Of a stretch of DNA of 13,725 nt, positions 6,780 through 13,083 are shown one piece after another (position 1 is the stretch's first letter; every line of letters starts with the position of its first letter). Source of the stretch: Pseudomonadota bacterium. Its GTDB lineage: Bacteria; Pseudomonadota; Alphaproteobacteria; Reyranellales; Reyranellaceae. The DNA is taken from positions 1-13,725 of the forward strand of contig JAEZHS010000466.1 of the NCBI GenBank assembly GCA_023436825.1, read 5' to 3'. Position numbers and translations under genes: made by a program. The notes beneath the pieces are model-generated. The model saw nothing but the letters and a program-made list of their open reading frames with translations, was not told where the DNA came from and did no database searches.

Positions 6780-7486
6780 GACGCGTTGCCCGCCGCATAG
6801 AGGGAGGCGCTGCCCTTGGGTCGCGCCTCGTCGAAGCCGTGCCCGGTGGTGCGGAAGCTCACCAGCTCGGCGATGTTGGTGACGTGGTCGCCGGCGCGCT
6901 CGATGTTCTTGGCCATGAACAGGAGATGCGTGCACGAGGTGATCGTGCGCGGATCCTCCATCATGTAGGTCAGGAGCTCGCGGAACAGGCCGGTATAGAC
7001 TTGGTCGATCTCCTCGTCGCGCTGCCAGACGTCGTGCGCCTTGGCGACGTCGCCCGAGGCGAAGGCATCGAGCACGTCCTTGAGCGCCGTGCGCACCAGG
7101 CGGCCCAGCCGATCGATGCCGACCACCGCCGACGCCGGCGACGTCACGCTGTTCAGCACGATGGTGCGCTTGGCGGTGTTCTTGGCGTAGTCGGCGATGC
7201 GCTCGAGCGCCGCGGCGATCTTGATCGACGACAGGATGACACGAAGGTCGACCGCCATCGGCTGGCGCAGCGCTAGCAGCTTGACCGTCTGCTCCTGCAC
7301 CGCGTTGTCGAGGGCATCGACGCGGGCGTCGGCGGCGATCACCTGCTCGGCGATCTCCGAATCGCCCTGGCGCAGCGCCACCAGGCACTGCGCAAGCTGG
7401 GTCTCGGCCAGGCCGCCCATCTCGCTGATGGTCGAGCTCAGCCGCTCGAGCTCTTCGTCGAAACGCTTGAGGGTATGTTCCGCCAT
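6776..7486 (-). CDS. phoU: Phosphate signalling and transport accessory protein PhoU
   Basis: PhoU is a cytoplasmic metal-binding helical protein that links the PstSCAB transporter to the PhoR-PhoB system and restrains both when phosphate is ample. At 236 residues it has the usual length. Two PhoU repeats are visible, each with the metal-binding signature: E95-RIAD-YAKN in the first and E196-RAGDHVTNIAE in the second. The start ATG (7486) follows a strong Shine-Dalgarno, GGAGAGGAAG read on the minus strand, in the 15-bp gap after pstB. Its stop overlaps the phoB start by four bases. No odd features are seen and all key acidic residues are present. In alphaproteobacteria phoU is often essential or leads to runaway phosphate uptake when lost. 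Confidence 0.95.
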   Translation of the reverse strand: MAEHTLKRFDEELERLSSTISEMGGLAETQLAQCLVALRQGDSEIAEQVIAADARVDALDNAVQEQTVKLLALRQPMAVDLRVILSSIKIAAALERIADYAKNTAKRTIVLNSVTSPASAVVGIDRLGRLVRTALKDVLDAFASGDVAKAHDVWQRDEEIDQVYTGLFRELLTYMMEDPRTITSCTHLLFMAKNIERAGDHVTNIAELVSFRTTGHGFDEARPKGSASLYAAGNAS

Positions 7487-7501
7487 CTTCCTCTCCGTTT
7501 G

Positions 7502-8338
7502 TCAGCCGAAGCGGCCGGTGATGTAGGCCTGGGTCCGGCTGTCCTTGGGGGTCGTGAAGAGGGTTTCAGTCGCCCCGAATTCGATCAGCTCGCCGAGATA
7601 CATGAAGGCCGTGAAGTCCGAGACGCGCGCGGCCTGCTGCATGTTGTGGGTGACGATGACGATCGTGTAGTCCTGCTTCAGCTCGTCGATCAGCTCCTCG
7701 ATCTTGGCGGTCGAGATCGGATCGAGCGCCGAGCAGGGCTCGTCGAACAGGATCACTTCCGGCTTCACCGCGACGGTGCGCGCGATGCAGAGCCGCTGCT
7801 GCTGGCCGCCCGACAGGCTCTGGCCGTTGGCGGCGAGCTTGTCCTTGACCTCGTCCCACAGTGCGGCGCGGCGCAGCGCCGATTCGACGCGGGCATCGAT
7901 CTCGGCGCGCGGCAGGGTCTCGTAGAGCCGGATGCCGAAGGCGATGTTCTCGTAGATCGACATCGGGAACGGCGTCGGCTTCTGGAACACCATGCCGATG
8001 CGGGCGCGCAGGAGGTTGATGTCCTGGTCGGCGCGCAGGAGGTTGTCGCCGTCGAACATCACCTCGCCGGTGGCGCGCTGGCCGGGATAGAGGTCGTACA
8101 TGCGGTTCAGGATGCGCAGCAACGTGGACTTGCCGCAGCCCGACGGCCCGATGAAGGCCGTGGCCTTGTTGGCGTAGAGCGACAGGCTGATGCCCTTGAG
8201 CGCCCGGCTGTCGCCGTAGAAGAACTCGAGGTTCTTGATCGAGACCTTCTCGGTGAGGTTGGCGGTGTCGACCTTGGCGTGGCTCGCCACGGGGACGGCG
8301 GTGGTCAGGCCGTGGCCGTTGGTGGGAGCGATGCTCAT
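7502..8338 (-). CDS. pstB: Phosphate ABC transporter ATP-binding protein PstB
   Basis: PstB is the ATPase of the high-affinity phosphate importer PstSCAB at the inner face of the inner membrane. The 278-residue protein has every ABC motif: Walker [10 protein letters not shown] (64-72), Q-loop Q119, signature LSGGQQQR (175-182), Walker B ILFDEP (196-201) with catalytic E200, D-loop SALDP, and the switch histidine in VTHN. The PstB-specific NRMYDLYPG lies just after Walker A. A roughly 30-residue N-terminal tail precedes the first strand. The start at 8338 is chosen because its ATG overlaps the pstA stop as ATGA; an ATG about 100 bp farther upstream in the same frame would lie deep within pstA and has no family resemblance. 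Confidence 0.96.
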   Translation of the reverse strand: MSIAPTNGHGLTTAVPVASHAKVDTANLTEKVSIKNLEFFYGDSRALKGISLSLYANKATAFIGPSGCGKSTLLRILNRMYDLYPGQRATGEVMFDGDNLLRADQDINLLRARIGMVFQKPTPFPMSIYENIAFGIRLYETLPRAEIDARVESALRRAALWDEVKDKLAANGQSLSGGQQQRLCIARTVAVKPEVILFDEPCSALDPISTAKIEELIDELKQDYTIVIVTHNMQQAARVSDFTAFMYLGELIEFGATETLFTTPKDSRTQAYITGRFG

Positions 8339-9201
8339 GACGACTTCCTTCCGGCAGTAAGGGATCGGGCAAGAATACTGAGCGCCAGCACGGCGACGGT
8401 GATCAGCAGCGCGCCGGTCCAGGCGAGCTTCTGCCACTCCTCGTAGGGCGACAGGGCGAACTGGAAGATGACCACCGGCAGGCTGGGCATCGGCTGGTTC
8501 ATGTTGACGCTGAAGAACTGGTTGTTCAGCGCCGTGAACAGCAAGGGAGCGGTCTCGCCGCTGATGCGCGCCACCGCCAGCAGGACGCCGGTGACGATGC
8601 CGGCGCGGGCCGCGCGATAGGCGATGCGCATGATCATCAGCGCCCGCGGCAGGCCGATCGAGGCGGCGGCCTCGCGCAGCGTGTCGGGAACCAGGGTCAG
8701 CATGTCCTCAGTGGTGCGGACCACGACCGGGATCACGATCACCGCCAGCGCAACGGCGCCGGCCCAGCCCGAGAAGTGGCCCATCGGCGCCACCATGATC
8801 TCGTAGATGAACAGGCCGACCACGATCGACGGCGCGCTCAAGAGGATGTCGTTGATGAAGCGCACGACGCTCGAAAGCTTGTCATGGCGCCCGTACTCGG
8901 CGAGGTAGGTGCCGGCCAGGATGCCGATCGGCGTGCCGATGACGACCGCCAGCACCGTGATGATCAGGCTGCCGACGATGGCATTCAGCAGACCGCCCGC
9001 GGCGCCCGGCGGCGGCGTGTTCTCGGTGAAGACCGAGAGCGACAGCCCGCCGATGCCCTGCCACAGCAGGACGCCCAGGATCAGCACCAGCCAGCCCAGG
9101 CCGAAGCCGGTGGCGACCCACGCCAGCGTCTTGTAGATGGCGTTGCGCCGACGGCGGCCGGCATAGAGCGGACTCTTAGCGGCGATGGATGTATCGGCCA
9201 T
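8335..9201 (-). CDS. pstA: Phosphate ABC transporter permease PstA
   Basis: This 288-residue inner-membrane permease is one of the two channel subunits of PstSCAB. Six hydrophobic segments can be traced, the first at about 27-55 ([22 protein letters not shown]). The ABC-permease core has the coupling-helix EAA motif [18 protein letters not shown] followed by ITGV-type sequence ([25 protein letters not shown]), which contains the PstA-typical [14 protein letters not shown] hydrophilic N-terminus ([19 protein letters not shown]) lies on the cytoplasmic side. It begins 3 bp after the pstC stop and ends in a four-base overlap with pstB, so translation is probably coupled on both sides. Nothing is missing. 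Confidence 0.95.
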   Translation of the reverse strand: MADTSIAAKSPLYAGRRRRNAIYKTLAWVATGFGLGWLVLILGVLLWQGIGGLSLSVFTENTPPPGAAGGLLNAIVGSLIITVLAVVIGTPIGILAGTYLAEYGRHDKLSSVVRFINDILLSAPSIVVGLFIYEIMVAPMGHFSGWAGAVALAVIVIPVVVRTTEDMLTLVPDTLREAAASIGLPRALMIMRIAYRAARAGIVTGVLLAVARISGETAPLLFTALNNQFFSVNMNQPMPSLPVVIFQFALSPYEEWQKLAWTGALLITVAVLALSILARSLTAGRKSS

Positions 9202-9204
9202 GGC

Positions 9205-10218
9205 TTAACCCGCCCTCTGCTGGAGGCGCAGCAGCATGTAGCGCGCGATCGCCAGCACGATGAAGGTGATGAAGAACAGGATCAGACCGAGGGCGACCAG
9301 CGACGAGGTATAGAGATCGCCGACTGCCTCGGTGAATTCATTGGCGATGGATGCCGAGATCGTCGTGCCCGGCGCCAGCAGCGAGGCCGACACGTGGTGG
9401 GCGTTGCCGATCACGAATGTGACGGCCATGGTCTCGCCCAGTGCGCGGCCGAGGCCCAGCATGAAGCCGCCGATCACGCCGACGCGCGTGAAGGGCAGGA
9501 CGACGTTGCGGAACACTTCCCAGGTCGTGCATCCCACGCCGTAGGCCGCTTCCTTCAGCACCGGCGGCACGGCGTCGAACACGTCGCGCGAGATCGAGGT
9601 GACGAACGGCAGCACCATGATCGCGAGGATCAGGCCCGCCGTCAGCATGCCGATGCCGTAGGGCGGCCCGGCGAACAGGACGTTCATCCCCGGCACGTAC
9701 TCGAACGTATCGATCAGGAAGGGCTGGACATACTTCTGCAGGAACGGCGCGAAGATGAACAGGCCCCAGATGCCGTAGATGATGCTCGGGATGCCGGCCA
9801 GGAGCTCGATGGCAATGCCGATCGGCCGGCGCAGCGCCATCGGGCAGAGCTCGGTCAGGAAGAACGCGATCATCAGGCCGACCGGCACGGCGATCAGCAT
9901 GGCGATGGCCGAGGTGATCAGCGTGCCGTAGATCGGCGCCAGCGCGCCGAACTTCTCGGTGACCGGGTTCCAGGATTCGTCGAACAGGAAGGAAAAGCCG
10001 AAGGTGCCGAGCGCCGGCGCCGCGCCGATGACCAGGGAGATGATCACGCCGCTCAGCAGCGCCAGCACGGCGAAGGCCGCCGCACGCGTCAGCGCATGAA
10101 ACAGCACGTCGGTCAGACGCAGCTTTCTCAGCACGGCGCTGCGCGACGCGGCTTCCGCCGCCGTCACGCTCGTGCTCCTCAATGTCATGTCGGTCACGTC
10201 ACGTCCCCCGGAATCCAT
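9205..10218 (-). CDS. pstC: Phosphate ABC transporter permease PstC
   Basis: This is the second inner-membrane channel subunit of PstSCAB, 337 residues from ATG 10218, preceded on the minus strand by AGAGGGG at a suitable distance. An in-frame ATG at 10188 (MTLRSTS) is an alternative that fits the family's N-terminus equally well. Six membrane segments are evident; after segment 1 comes the long periplasmic PstC loop containing FSFLFDESWNPVTEKFGALAPIYGTL, a family hallmark. The EAA coupling motif is KEAAYGVGCTTWEVFRNVVLP, followed by GLGRALGETMAVTFVIGN, typical of PstC. It is separated from pstS by 92 bp that contain a strong stem-loop, and from pstA by 3 bp. Confidence 0.95.
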   Translation of the reverse strand: MDSGGRDVTDMTLRSTSVTAAEAASRSAVLRKLRLTDVLFHALTRAAAFAVLALLSGVIISLVIGAAPALGTFGFSFLFDESWNPVTEKFGALAPIYGTLITSAIAMLIAVPVGLMIAFFLTELCPMALRRPIGIAIELLAGIPSIIYGIWGLFIFAPFLQKYVQPFLIDTFEYVPGMNVLFAGPPYGIGMLTAGLILAIMVLPFVTSISRDVFDAVPPVLKEAAYGVGCTTWEVFRNVVLPFTRVGVIGGFMLGLGRALGETMAVTFVIGNAHHVSASLLAPGTTISASIANEFTEAVGDLYTSSLVALGLILFFITFIVLAIARYMLLRLQQRAG

Positions 10219-10261
10219 CGGCCCCTCTTGCCTTCACCCTCGGCGGATGAAGCGGAGATGC

Positions 10262-10287
10262 GGCGGATGCGCCTGATCGCACCCGCC
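10262..10287 (-). promoter_or_regulatory. Intercistronic stem-loop between pstS and pstC
   Basis: On the minus strand GGCGGGTGCG (10287-10278) pairs with CGCATCCGCC (10271-10262), 10 bp with one G-U, around a 6-nt loop, starting 23 bp after the pstS stop. No U-tract follows, so it is not a classical terminator. Hairpins here in binding-protein operons protect the upstream message from 3' decay and raise the binding protein over the permease; that role is inferred. CGGCGGATG is repeated at 10241-10249 and 10261-10269. Confidence 0.6.
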
Positions 10288-10310
10288 TCCCTCGCACCAG
10301 TCCGCTCTCG

Positions 10311-11357
10311 TCAGTTCGTCGGCGAGAACAGGGGCTTGCCCGAAGCGTCCTTGATCTCGGTCGACCACATCTTCTGGATATCGGTCACGACCTTGTCCGG
10401 CATGGGCACGTAGTCGAGTTCCTCGGCCGACTTGCCGCCCTTGGCGTAGGACCAGGCGAAGAACTTCAGCGCCTCGCCGGTGGCCGCCGCGTCCTGCGGC
10501 TTCTTGTAGAGCAGAATCCAGGTCGCCGCCGTCATCGGCCACGACTGGTCGCCCGGCTGGTTGGCGAGGATCACGCCGTAGCCCGGCTGCGACTTCCAGT
10601 CGGCGTTGGCGGCCGCGGCCTGGAAGGAGGCCGACGACGGATCGACGGTCTTGCCGGCCTTGTTCACCATCTTGGTGTGGGTGAGCTTGTTCTGCTTGGC
10701 GTATGCATACTCGACATAGCCGATCGCGCCCTTGGTGTTGGCGACGTTGTTGGCCACGCCCTCGTTGCCCTTGGCGCCGATGCCGACCGGCCACTGCACG
10801 GCCGTGCTGACGCCGATCTTGTCCTTCCACGCCGGAAGCACGTCGGCGAGGTAGTAGGTGAAGTTGTAGGTCGTGCCCGAGCCGTCGGAACGGCGCACCG
10901 GCACGATCGCCTGCTTGGGCAGCTTGGCCGACGGGTTGAGCTTGGCGATCGCCGGATCGTCCCAGCTCTTGACTTCGCCCATGTAGATCTTGGCGATGGT
11001 CGGGCCATCGAGGGTGAGGTCGCCCGGCTTCACGCCGTCGAGGTTCACCACCGGCACGATGGCGCCCATCACCATCGGGAACTGCGCCAGGCCGGACTCA
11101 TCGAGCTCCTTGCCCGACAGCGGCGCGTCGGTGGCGCCGAAGGTCACGGTCTTGGCCTTGATCTGCTTGATGCCGCCGCCCGAGCCGATCGACTGGTAGT
11201 TCAGGCCGATACCGGTCTCCTTTTTGTAGGTGTCCGCCCACTTGGCGTAGATCGGATACGGAAAGGTGGCGCCGGCGCCGGAGATGTCGGCGGCGTTGGC
11301 CGCCAGCGACGAGAAGGCCAGAGCGGCCGTCGCCAGGGCGATTCTTGCGATATTCAT
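10311..11357 (-). CDS. pstS: Periplasmic phosphate-binding protein PstS
   Basis: PstS is the 348-residue periplasmic receptor that delivers phosphate to PstCAB. A Sec signal peptide is clear: [20 protein letters not shown] with an ANA cleavage site near residue 22, giving a mature start around [11 protein letters not shown]. Phosphate-binding motifs known from E. coli PstS are present: GATFP near the mature N-terminus, SIGSGGG, ATDAPL with the binding Asp, and [11 protein letters not shown] with the Arg-Ser-Gly-Thr set. The ATG at 11357 follows an excellent Shine-Dalgarno (GGAGGG on the minus strand). An upstream in-frame start at 11405 is rejected because it would precede this site and disrupt the signal peptide. 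It is the first gene of the operon, downstream of a Pho box (11419-11447), so phosphate-starvation induction by PhoB is expected. Confidence 0.96.
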   Translation of the reverse strand: MNIARIALATAALAFSSLAANAADISGAGATFPYPIYAKWADTYKKETGIGLNYQSIGSGGGIKQIKAKTVTFGATDAPLSGKELDESGLAQFPMVMGAIVPVVNLDGVKPGDLTLDGPTIAKIYMGEVKSWDDPAIAKLNPSAKLPKQAIVPVRRSDGSGTTYNFTYYLADVLPAWKDKIGVSTAVQWPVGIGAKGNEGVANNVANTKGAIGYVEYAYAKQNKLTHTKMVNKAGKTVDPSSASFQAAAANADWKSQPGYGVILANQPGDQSWPMTAATWILLYKKPQDAAATGEALKFFAWSYAKGGKSAEELDYVPMPDKVVTDIQKMWSTEIKDASGKPLFSPTN

Positions 11358-11413
11358 AAGGGTCCCTCCTCGAGAAATTCGAAGCGTCTTTCCCCTAAAA
11401 GCCACGCATCACT

Positions 11414-11447
11414 GTCATATTACGAATATATGACAGTACGGTTACAG
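11414..11447 (-). promoter_or_regulatory. Pho box and promoter of pstS
   Basis: Read on the minus strand, PhoB half-sites recur every 11 bp: CTGTAAC (11447-11441), CTGTCAT (11436-11430) and a weaker TCGTAAT (11425-11419), against the PhoB consensus CTGTCAT-N4-CTGTCAT. A -10-like TATGAC (11419-11414) lies 10 bp past the second half-site, the usual Pho promoter spacing, leaving a leader of about 50 nt before pstS. The same DNA also forms a 10-bp inverted repeat (arms 11411-11420 and 11428-11437), giving an extra CTGTCAT in the opposite orientation. Confidence 0.85.
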
Positions 11448-11609
11448 CAGCCGCGGCATCCTGAGGATGGAATAAGAACAGCGAGTACTGAGAGAGGGTT
11501 ACGGCGCCGGTCGGACCAACCGCCGCATTGCGAACATATCAGGAACTTCCTGCGAAGTCCATGACCTGCTCGTCTCGAACAATTTTGGCGGACCATAGAG
11601 CGCCAAAAA

Positions 11610-11621
11610 AGTGCCGGCACT
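11610..11621. repeat. 12-bp perfect palindrome, candidate operator
   Basis: AGTGCCGGCACT is a perfect 12-bp palindrome 15 bp upstream of the right-facing Pho box. A neighbouring inverted repeat has arms TTTTGGCG (11583-11590) and CGCCAAAA (11601-11608) around a 10-nt loop. Neither has a U-tract that would make it a terminator. They are candidates for the ArsR operator, but no consensus that I can recall matches exactly. Confidence 0.3.
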
Positions 11622-11635
11622 GACAGCCGCACGGC

Positions 11636-11669
11636 CTGTCTTGAGCCTGTCATATATTTCGACTATTCG
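11636..11669 (+). promoter_or_regulatory. Second Pho box, facing the arsenic operon
   Basis: CTGTCTT (11636-11642), 4 bp, then CTGTCAT (11647-11653) differ from the direct-repeat PhoB consensus at only one of 14 positions. The following ATATTT resembles the sequence after the pstS box. Ten bp after the second half-site is TATTCG (11664-11669), a weak -10. Transcription would start near 11676, at the TTG start codon of the ArsR-ArsC gene. Placement and orientation imply PhoB activation of the arsenic operon; this is inference from sequence. Confidence 0.75.
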
Positions 11670-11675
11670 AGTATC

Positions 11676-12527
11676 TTGGAATCAAAGCAAGCCACCCTTG
11701 GCTTCTCGGCCCTGGCGCAGGAGACCCGCCTCGATCTGATGCGCCTGCTGGCCTCGCGCGGCGCATCGGGCATGGCGGCCGGCGAAATCGCCACGGCATT
11801 GCGCCAGCCGCCTTCGACGCTCTCCTTCCACCTTGCCGCGCTCGAGCAAGCGCAGTTGATCCAGTCGACGCGGCGCGGGCGTCACGTGATCTACGCCGTG
11901 CGCTTTTTCGGCCTGCGCTCGCTGCTCAGCTACCTCACCGAGACCTGCTGCGGCGGCCCCCCGGATCTGTGCGGCGACCTCGCCCGACTGCTCCCCGACG
12001 ACCCGCCGGAGGAAAAGCCCATGACCGCCGCGTTCAATGTCCTGTTCCTGTGCACCCACAACTCCGCACGCTCGCTGATGGCGCAGGCGATCCTCGAAAG
12101 GATCGGCAAGGGCAAGTTCAACGCCTACTCGGCAGGCTCCGATCCTGCGCGCGCGCCCATGGCGGCCGTGCTCGCCAAGCTCACGACGCTCGGCCACGAC
12201 ACCTCCGACCTGCACTGCAAGTCGTGGAACGAGTTCACCGGCCCCAACGCACCGCAGATGGACTTCGTCATCACGCTCTGCGACACGCAGCACAGCCAGG
12301 ATTGCCCGGACGTCGGCGCCAATCCCATCACCGCGGCCTGGCCGTTGCCCGATCCATCGAAGTTCACGGGCACGCCGGCCGAGCAGGCCACCATGATCAA
12401 CGAACTCTACGGCATGATCCGTCGCCGGCTGGAAATCTTCGTCAACCTGCCGCACGCCTCGCTCGACAGGATCGCGCTCAAGAAGCGCCTCGACGAATTG
12501 GGCGACAGCAGCCGGGCGCCGGTCTGA
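11676..12527 (+). CDS. arsR/arsC: ArsR repressor fused to ArsC arsenate reductase (LMW-phosphatase type)
   Basis: One 283-residue frame encodes two proteins normally separate. Residues 1-110 are an ArsR-family winged helix: ALAQETRLDLMRLL, recognition helix PPSTLSFHLAALEQAQLI, and wing RRGRHVIYAV. It ends in a C-terminal As(III) site C91-C92-x6-C99, like the CC..C site of Acidithiobacillus ArsR. Residues 118-283 are an arsenate reductase of the low-molecular-weight phosphatase fold: P-loop C126-THNSA-R132-S, further cysteines C202 and C210 for a thioredoxin-type disulfide relay, and general acid D226 in LPDPS. The start is TTG 11676, where family alignment puts Met. There is no Shine-Dalgarno there, and the predicted transcription start coincides, so it may be leaderless. 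Codon 116 is an ATG with GGAGGA at 12008-12013, so free ArsC could also be made. A GAPDH fragment follows after 11 bp. Confidence 0.9.
   Translation: MESKQATLGFSALAQETRLDLMRLLASRGASGMAAGEIATALRQPPSTLSFHLAALEQAQLIQSTRRGRHVIYAVRFFGLRSLLSYLTETCCGGPPDLCGDLARLLPDDPPEEKPMTAAFNVLFLCTHNSARSLMAQAILERIGKGKFNAYSAGSDPARAPMAAVLAKLTTLGHDTSDLHCKSWNEFTGPNAPQMDFVITLCDTQHSQDCPDVGANPITAAWPLPDPSKFTGTPAEQATMINELYGMIRRRLEIFVNLPHASLDRIALKKRLDELGDSSRAPV
12008..12023 (+). promoter_or_regulatory. Internal ribosome binding site and ATG at the ArsR/ArsC boundary
   Basis: GGAGGA (12008-12013), 7 nt, then ATG (12021-12023) in the fusion frame at codon 116, immediately before the ArsC domain (TAAFNVLFLCTHNSARS). It is one of the best Shine-Dalgarno/start pairs in the window. 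It is either a relic of a once-separate arsC gene or a live internal start yielding a 168-residue ArsC. Confidence 0.65.
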
Positions 12528-12538
12528 CGGAGGGCATC

Positions 12539-12943
12539 ATGAGGGTCGGCATCAACGGCATGGGCCGCATGGGCAGGCTGGCGATGCGTGCCGCGATGGG
12601 CGGCGTCCATCGTCCCGGAGATGACCCGCGACACGCCAACCGCCTCGACATCGTGCACGTCAACGAGATCAAGGGCGCCGCCGCGACGGCGCATCTGCTG
12701 GAATTCGACAGCATCCATGGCCGGTGGCACACGACCGTCGACAGCGACGAGCGCGGCATTGCCGTCGGCGGCAAGTATATCGGGTTCAGCGCGGGCACTT
12801 CGCCCGGCGACGTTACCTGGGGTGACCTCGGCTGTGACCTCGTGCTCGAATGCACCGGCAAGTTCCTGAAGCCCGAGCAACTCAACAGCTACTTCCAGCG
12901 TGGCGTGAAGCGCGTGATCGTGGCGGCGCCACCGGCCGGCTGA
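12539..12943 (+). pseudogene. Truncated glyceraldehyde-3-phosphate dehydrogenase (ArsJ-partner type)
   Basis: The first ~133 codons of a GAPDH are intact, then the frame ends at TGA 12941-12943; full proteins have about 330-340 residues. Visible are the NAD-binding start RVGINGMGRMGRLAMRA, VHVNEIKGAAATAHLLEFDSIHGRW, and ECTGKFLKPEQLNSYFQRGVKRVIVAAP. All these are typical of the GAPDH encoded next to arsJ, which makes 1-arseno-3-phosphoglycerate from arsenate. The catalytic cysteine (SCTTN) and the whole C-terminal domain are absent, so it cannot be active. The sequence after IVAAP jumps to the tail of an ArsJ-like gene in another frame, showing a deletion rather than a point stop. It has a good Shine-Dalgarno (GGAGGG, 12529-12534) and lies 11 bp after arsRC, so a 134-residue peptide is probably still translated. 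Confidence 0.88.
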
Positions 12944-13083
12944 TCGACATGCTGCTGTCAGGCGCGCTCTACCAGGTCGGCGGCCTCACGGCCTGCCTGG
13001 TCGGATCGGCGGCCATGCTGGCCGCCTGCTGGGCCATCACCTTCCTGCTGCCGGACCGGACACCTTCGCATGTCGCTTTTTGA
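12934..13083 (+). pseudogene. arsJ: 3' remnant of an ArsJ-like MFS permease
   Basis: From about 12934, in the frame ending at TGA 13081-13083, the translation GRLIDMLLSGALYQVGGLTA and the following hydrophobic CLVGSAAMLAACWAITFLLP read as the last helices of an MFS permease. They strongly resemble the C-terminus of ArsJ, the organoarsenical exporter that partners GAPDH. Only about 48 codons of roughly 400 remain, and no start or upstream helices exist, so it is non-functional. Its frame differs from that of the GAPDH fragment it is joined to. The last 14 bp overlap the ACR3 start. ArsJ identity relies on the adjacent GAPDH and on the tail resemblance; another MFS exporter is possible. Confidence 0.75.

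Larger units (their letters stand above)
11358..11675. other. 318-bp divergent pstS / arsRC control region, no gene seen
   Basis: No convincing coding sequence lies here. It holds the pstS leader and Pho box at the left end, a second Pho box facing right at the right end, and several dyads between: CATCC/GGATG (11457-11469), an 8-bp inverted repeat with arms 11583-11590 and 11601-11608, and a 12-bp perfect palindrome (11610-11621). It is visibly more AT-rich than the flanking genes. A 77-codon frame on the minus strand covers it but has no family resemblance. Confidence 0.8.

Noticed and set aside
10241..10269. Repeated CGGCGGATG units as a CRISPR-like or tandem repeat array
   Set aside because: Only two exact copies 20 bp apart; better explained as part of the pstS-pstC stem-loop region.
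8776..10413. 545-codon open frame on the + strand across pstA and pstC
   Set aside because: The translation is rich in His, Arg, Asp and Gln with no domain, the usual antisense shadow of GC-rich genes; pstA and pstC on the other strand are unmistakable.
11358..11405. Upstream start for pstS at 11405
   Set aside because: It would place 16 residues, including several arginines, before a perfect signal peptide and precede the strong Shine-Dalgarno; it also lies at the predicted transcription start.
11420..11653. 77-codon minus-strand open frame between pstS and arsRC
   Set aside because: It has no family resemblance and no Shine-Dalgarno, and it lies across both Pho boxes and several dyads; it is regulatory DNA.
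12850..12933. ATG at 12850 as the start of a small membrane protein including the ArsJ-like tail
   Set aside because: Residues before GRLIDMLL are a frame-shifted reading of GAPDH; the homology starts only at the deletion junction.
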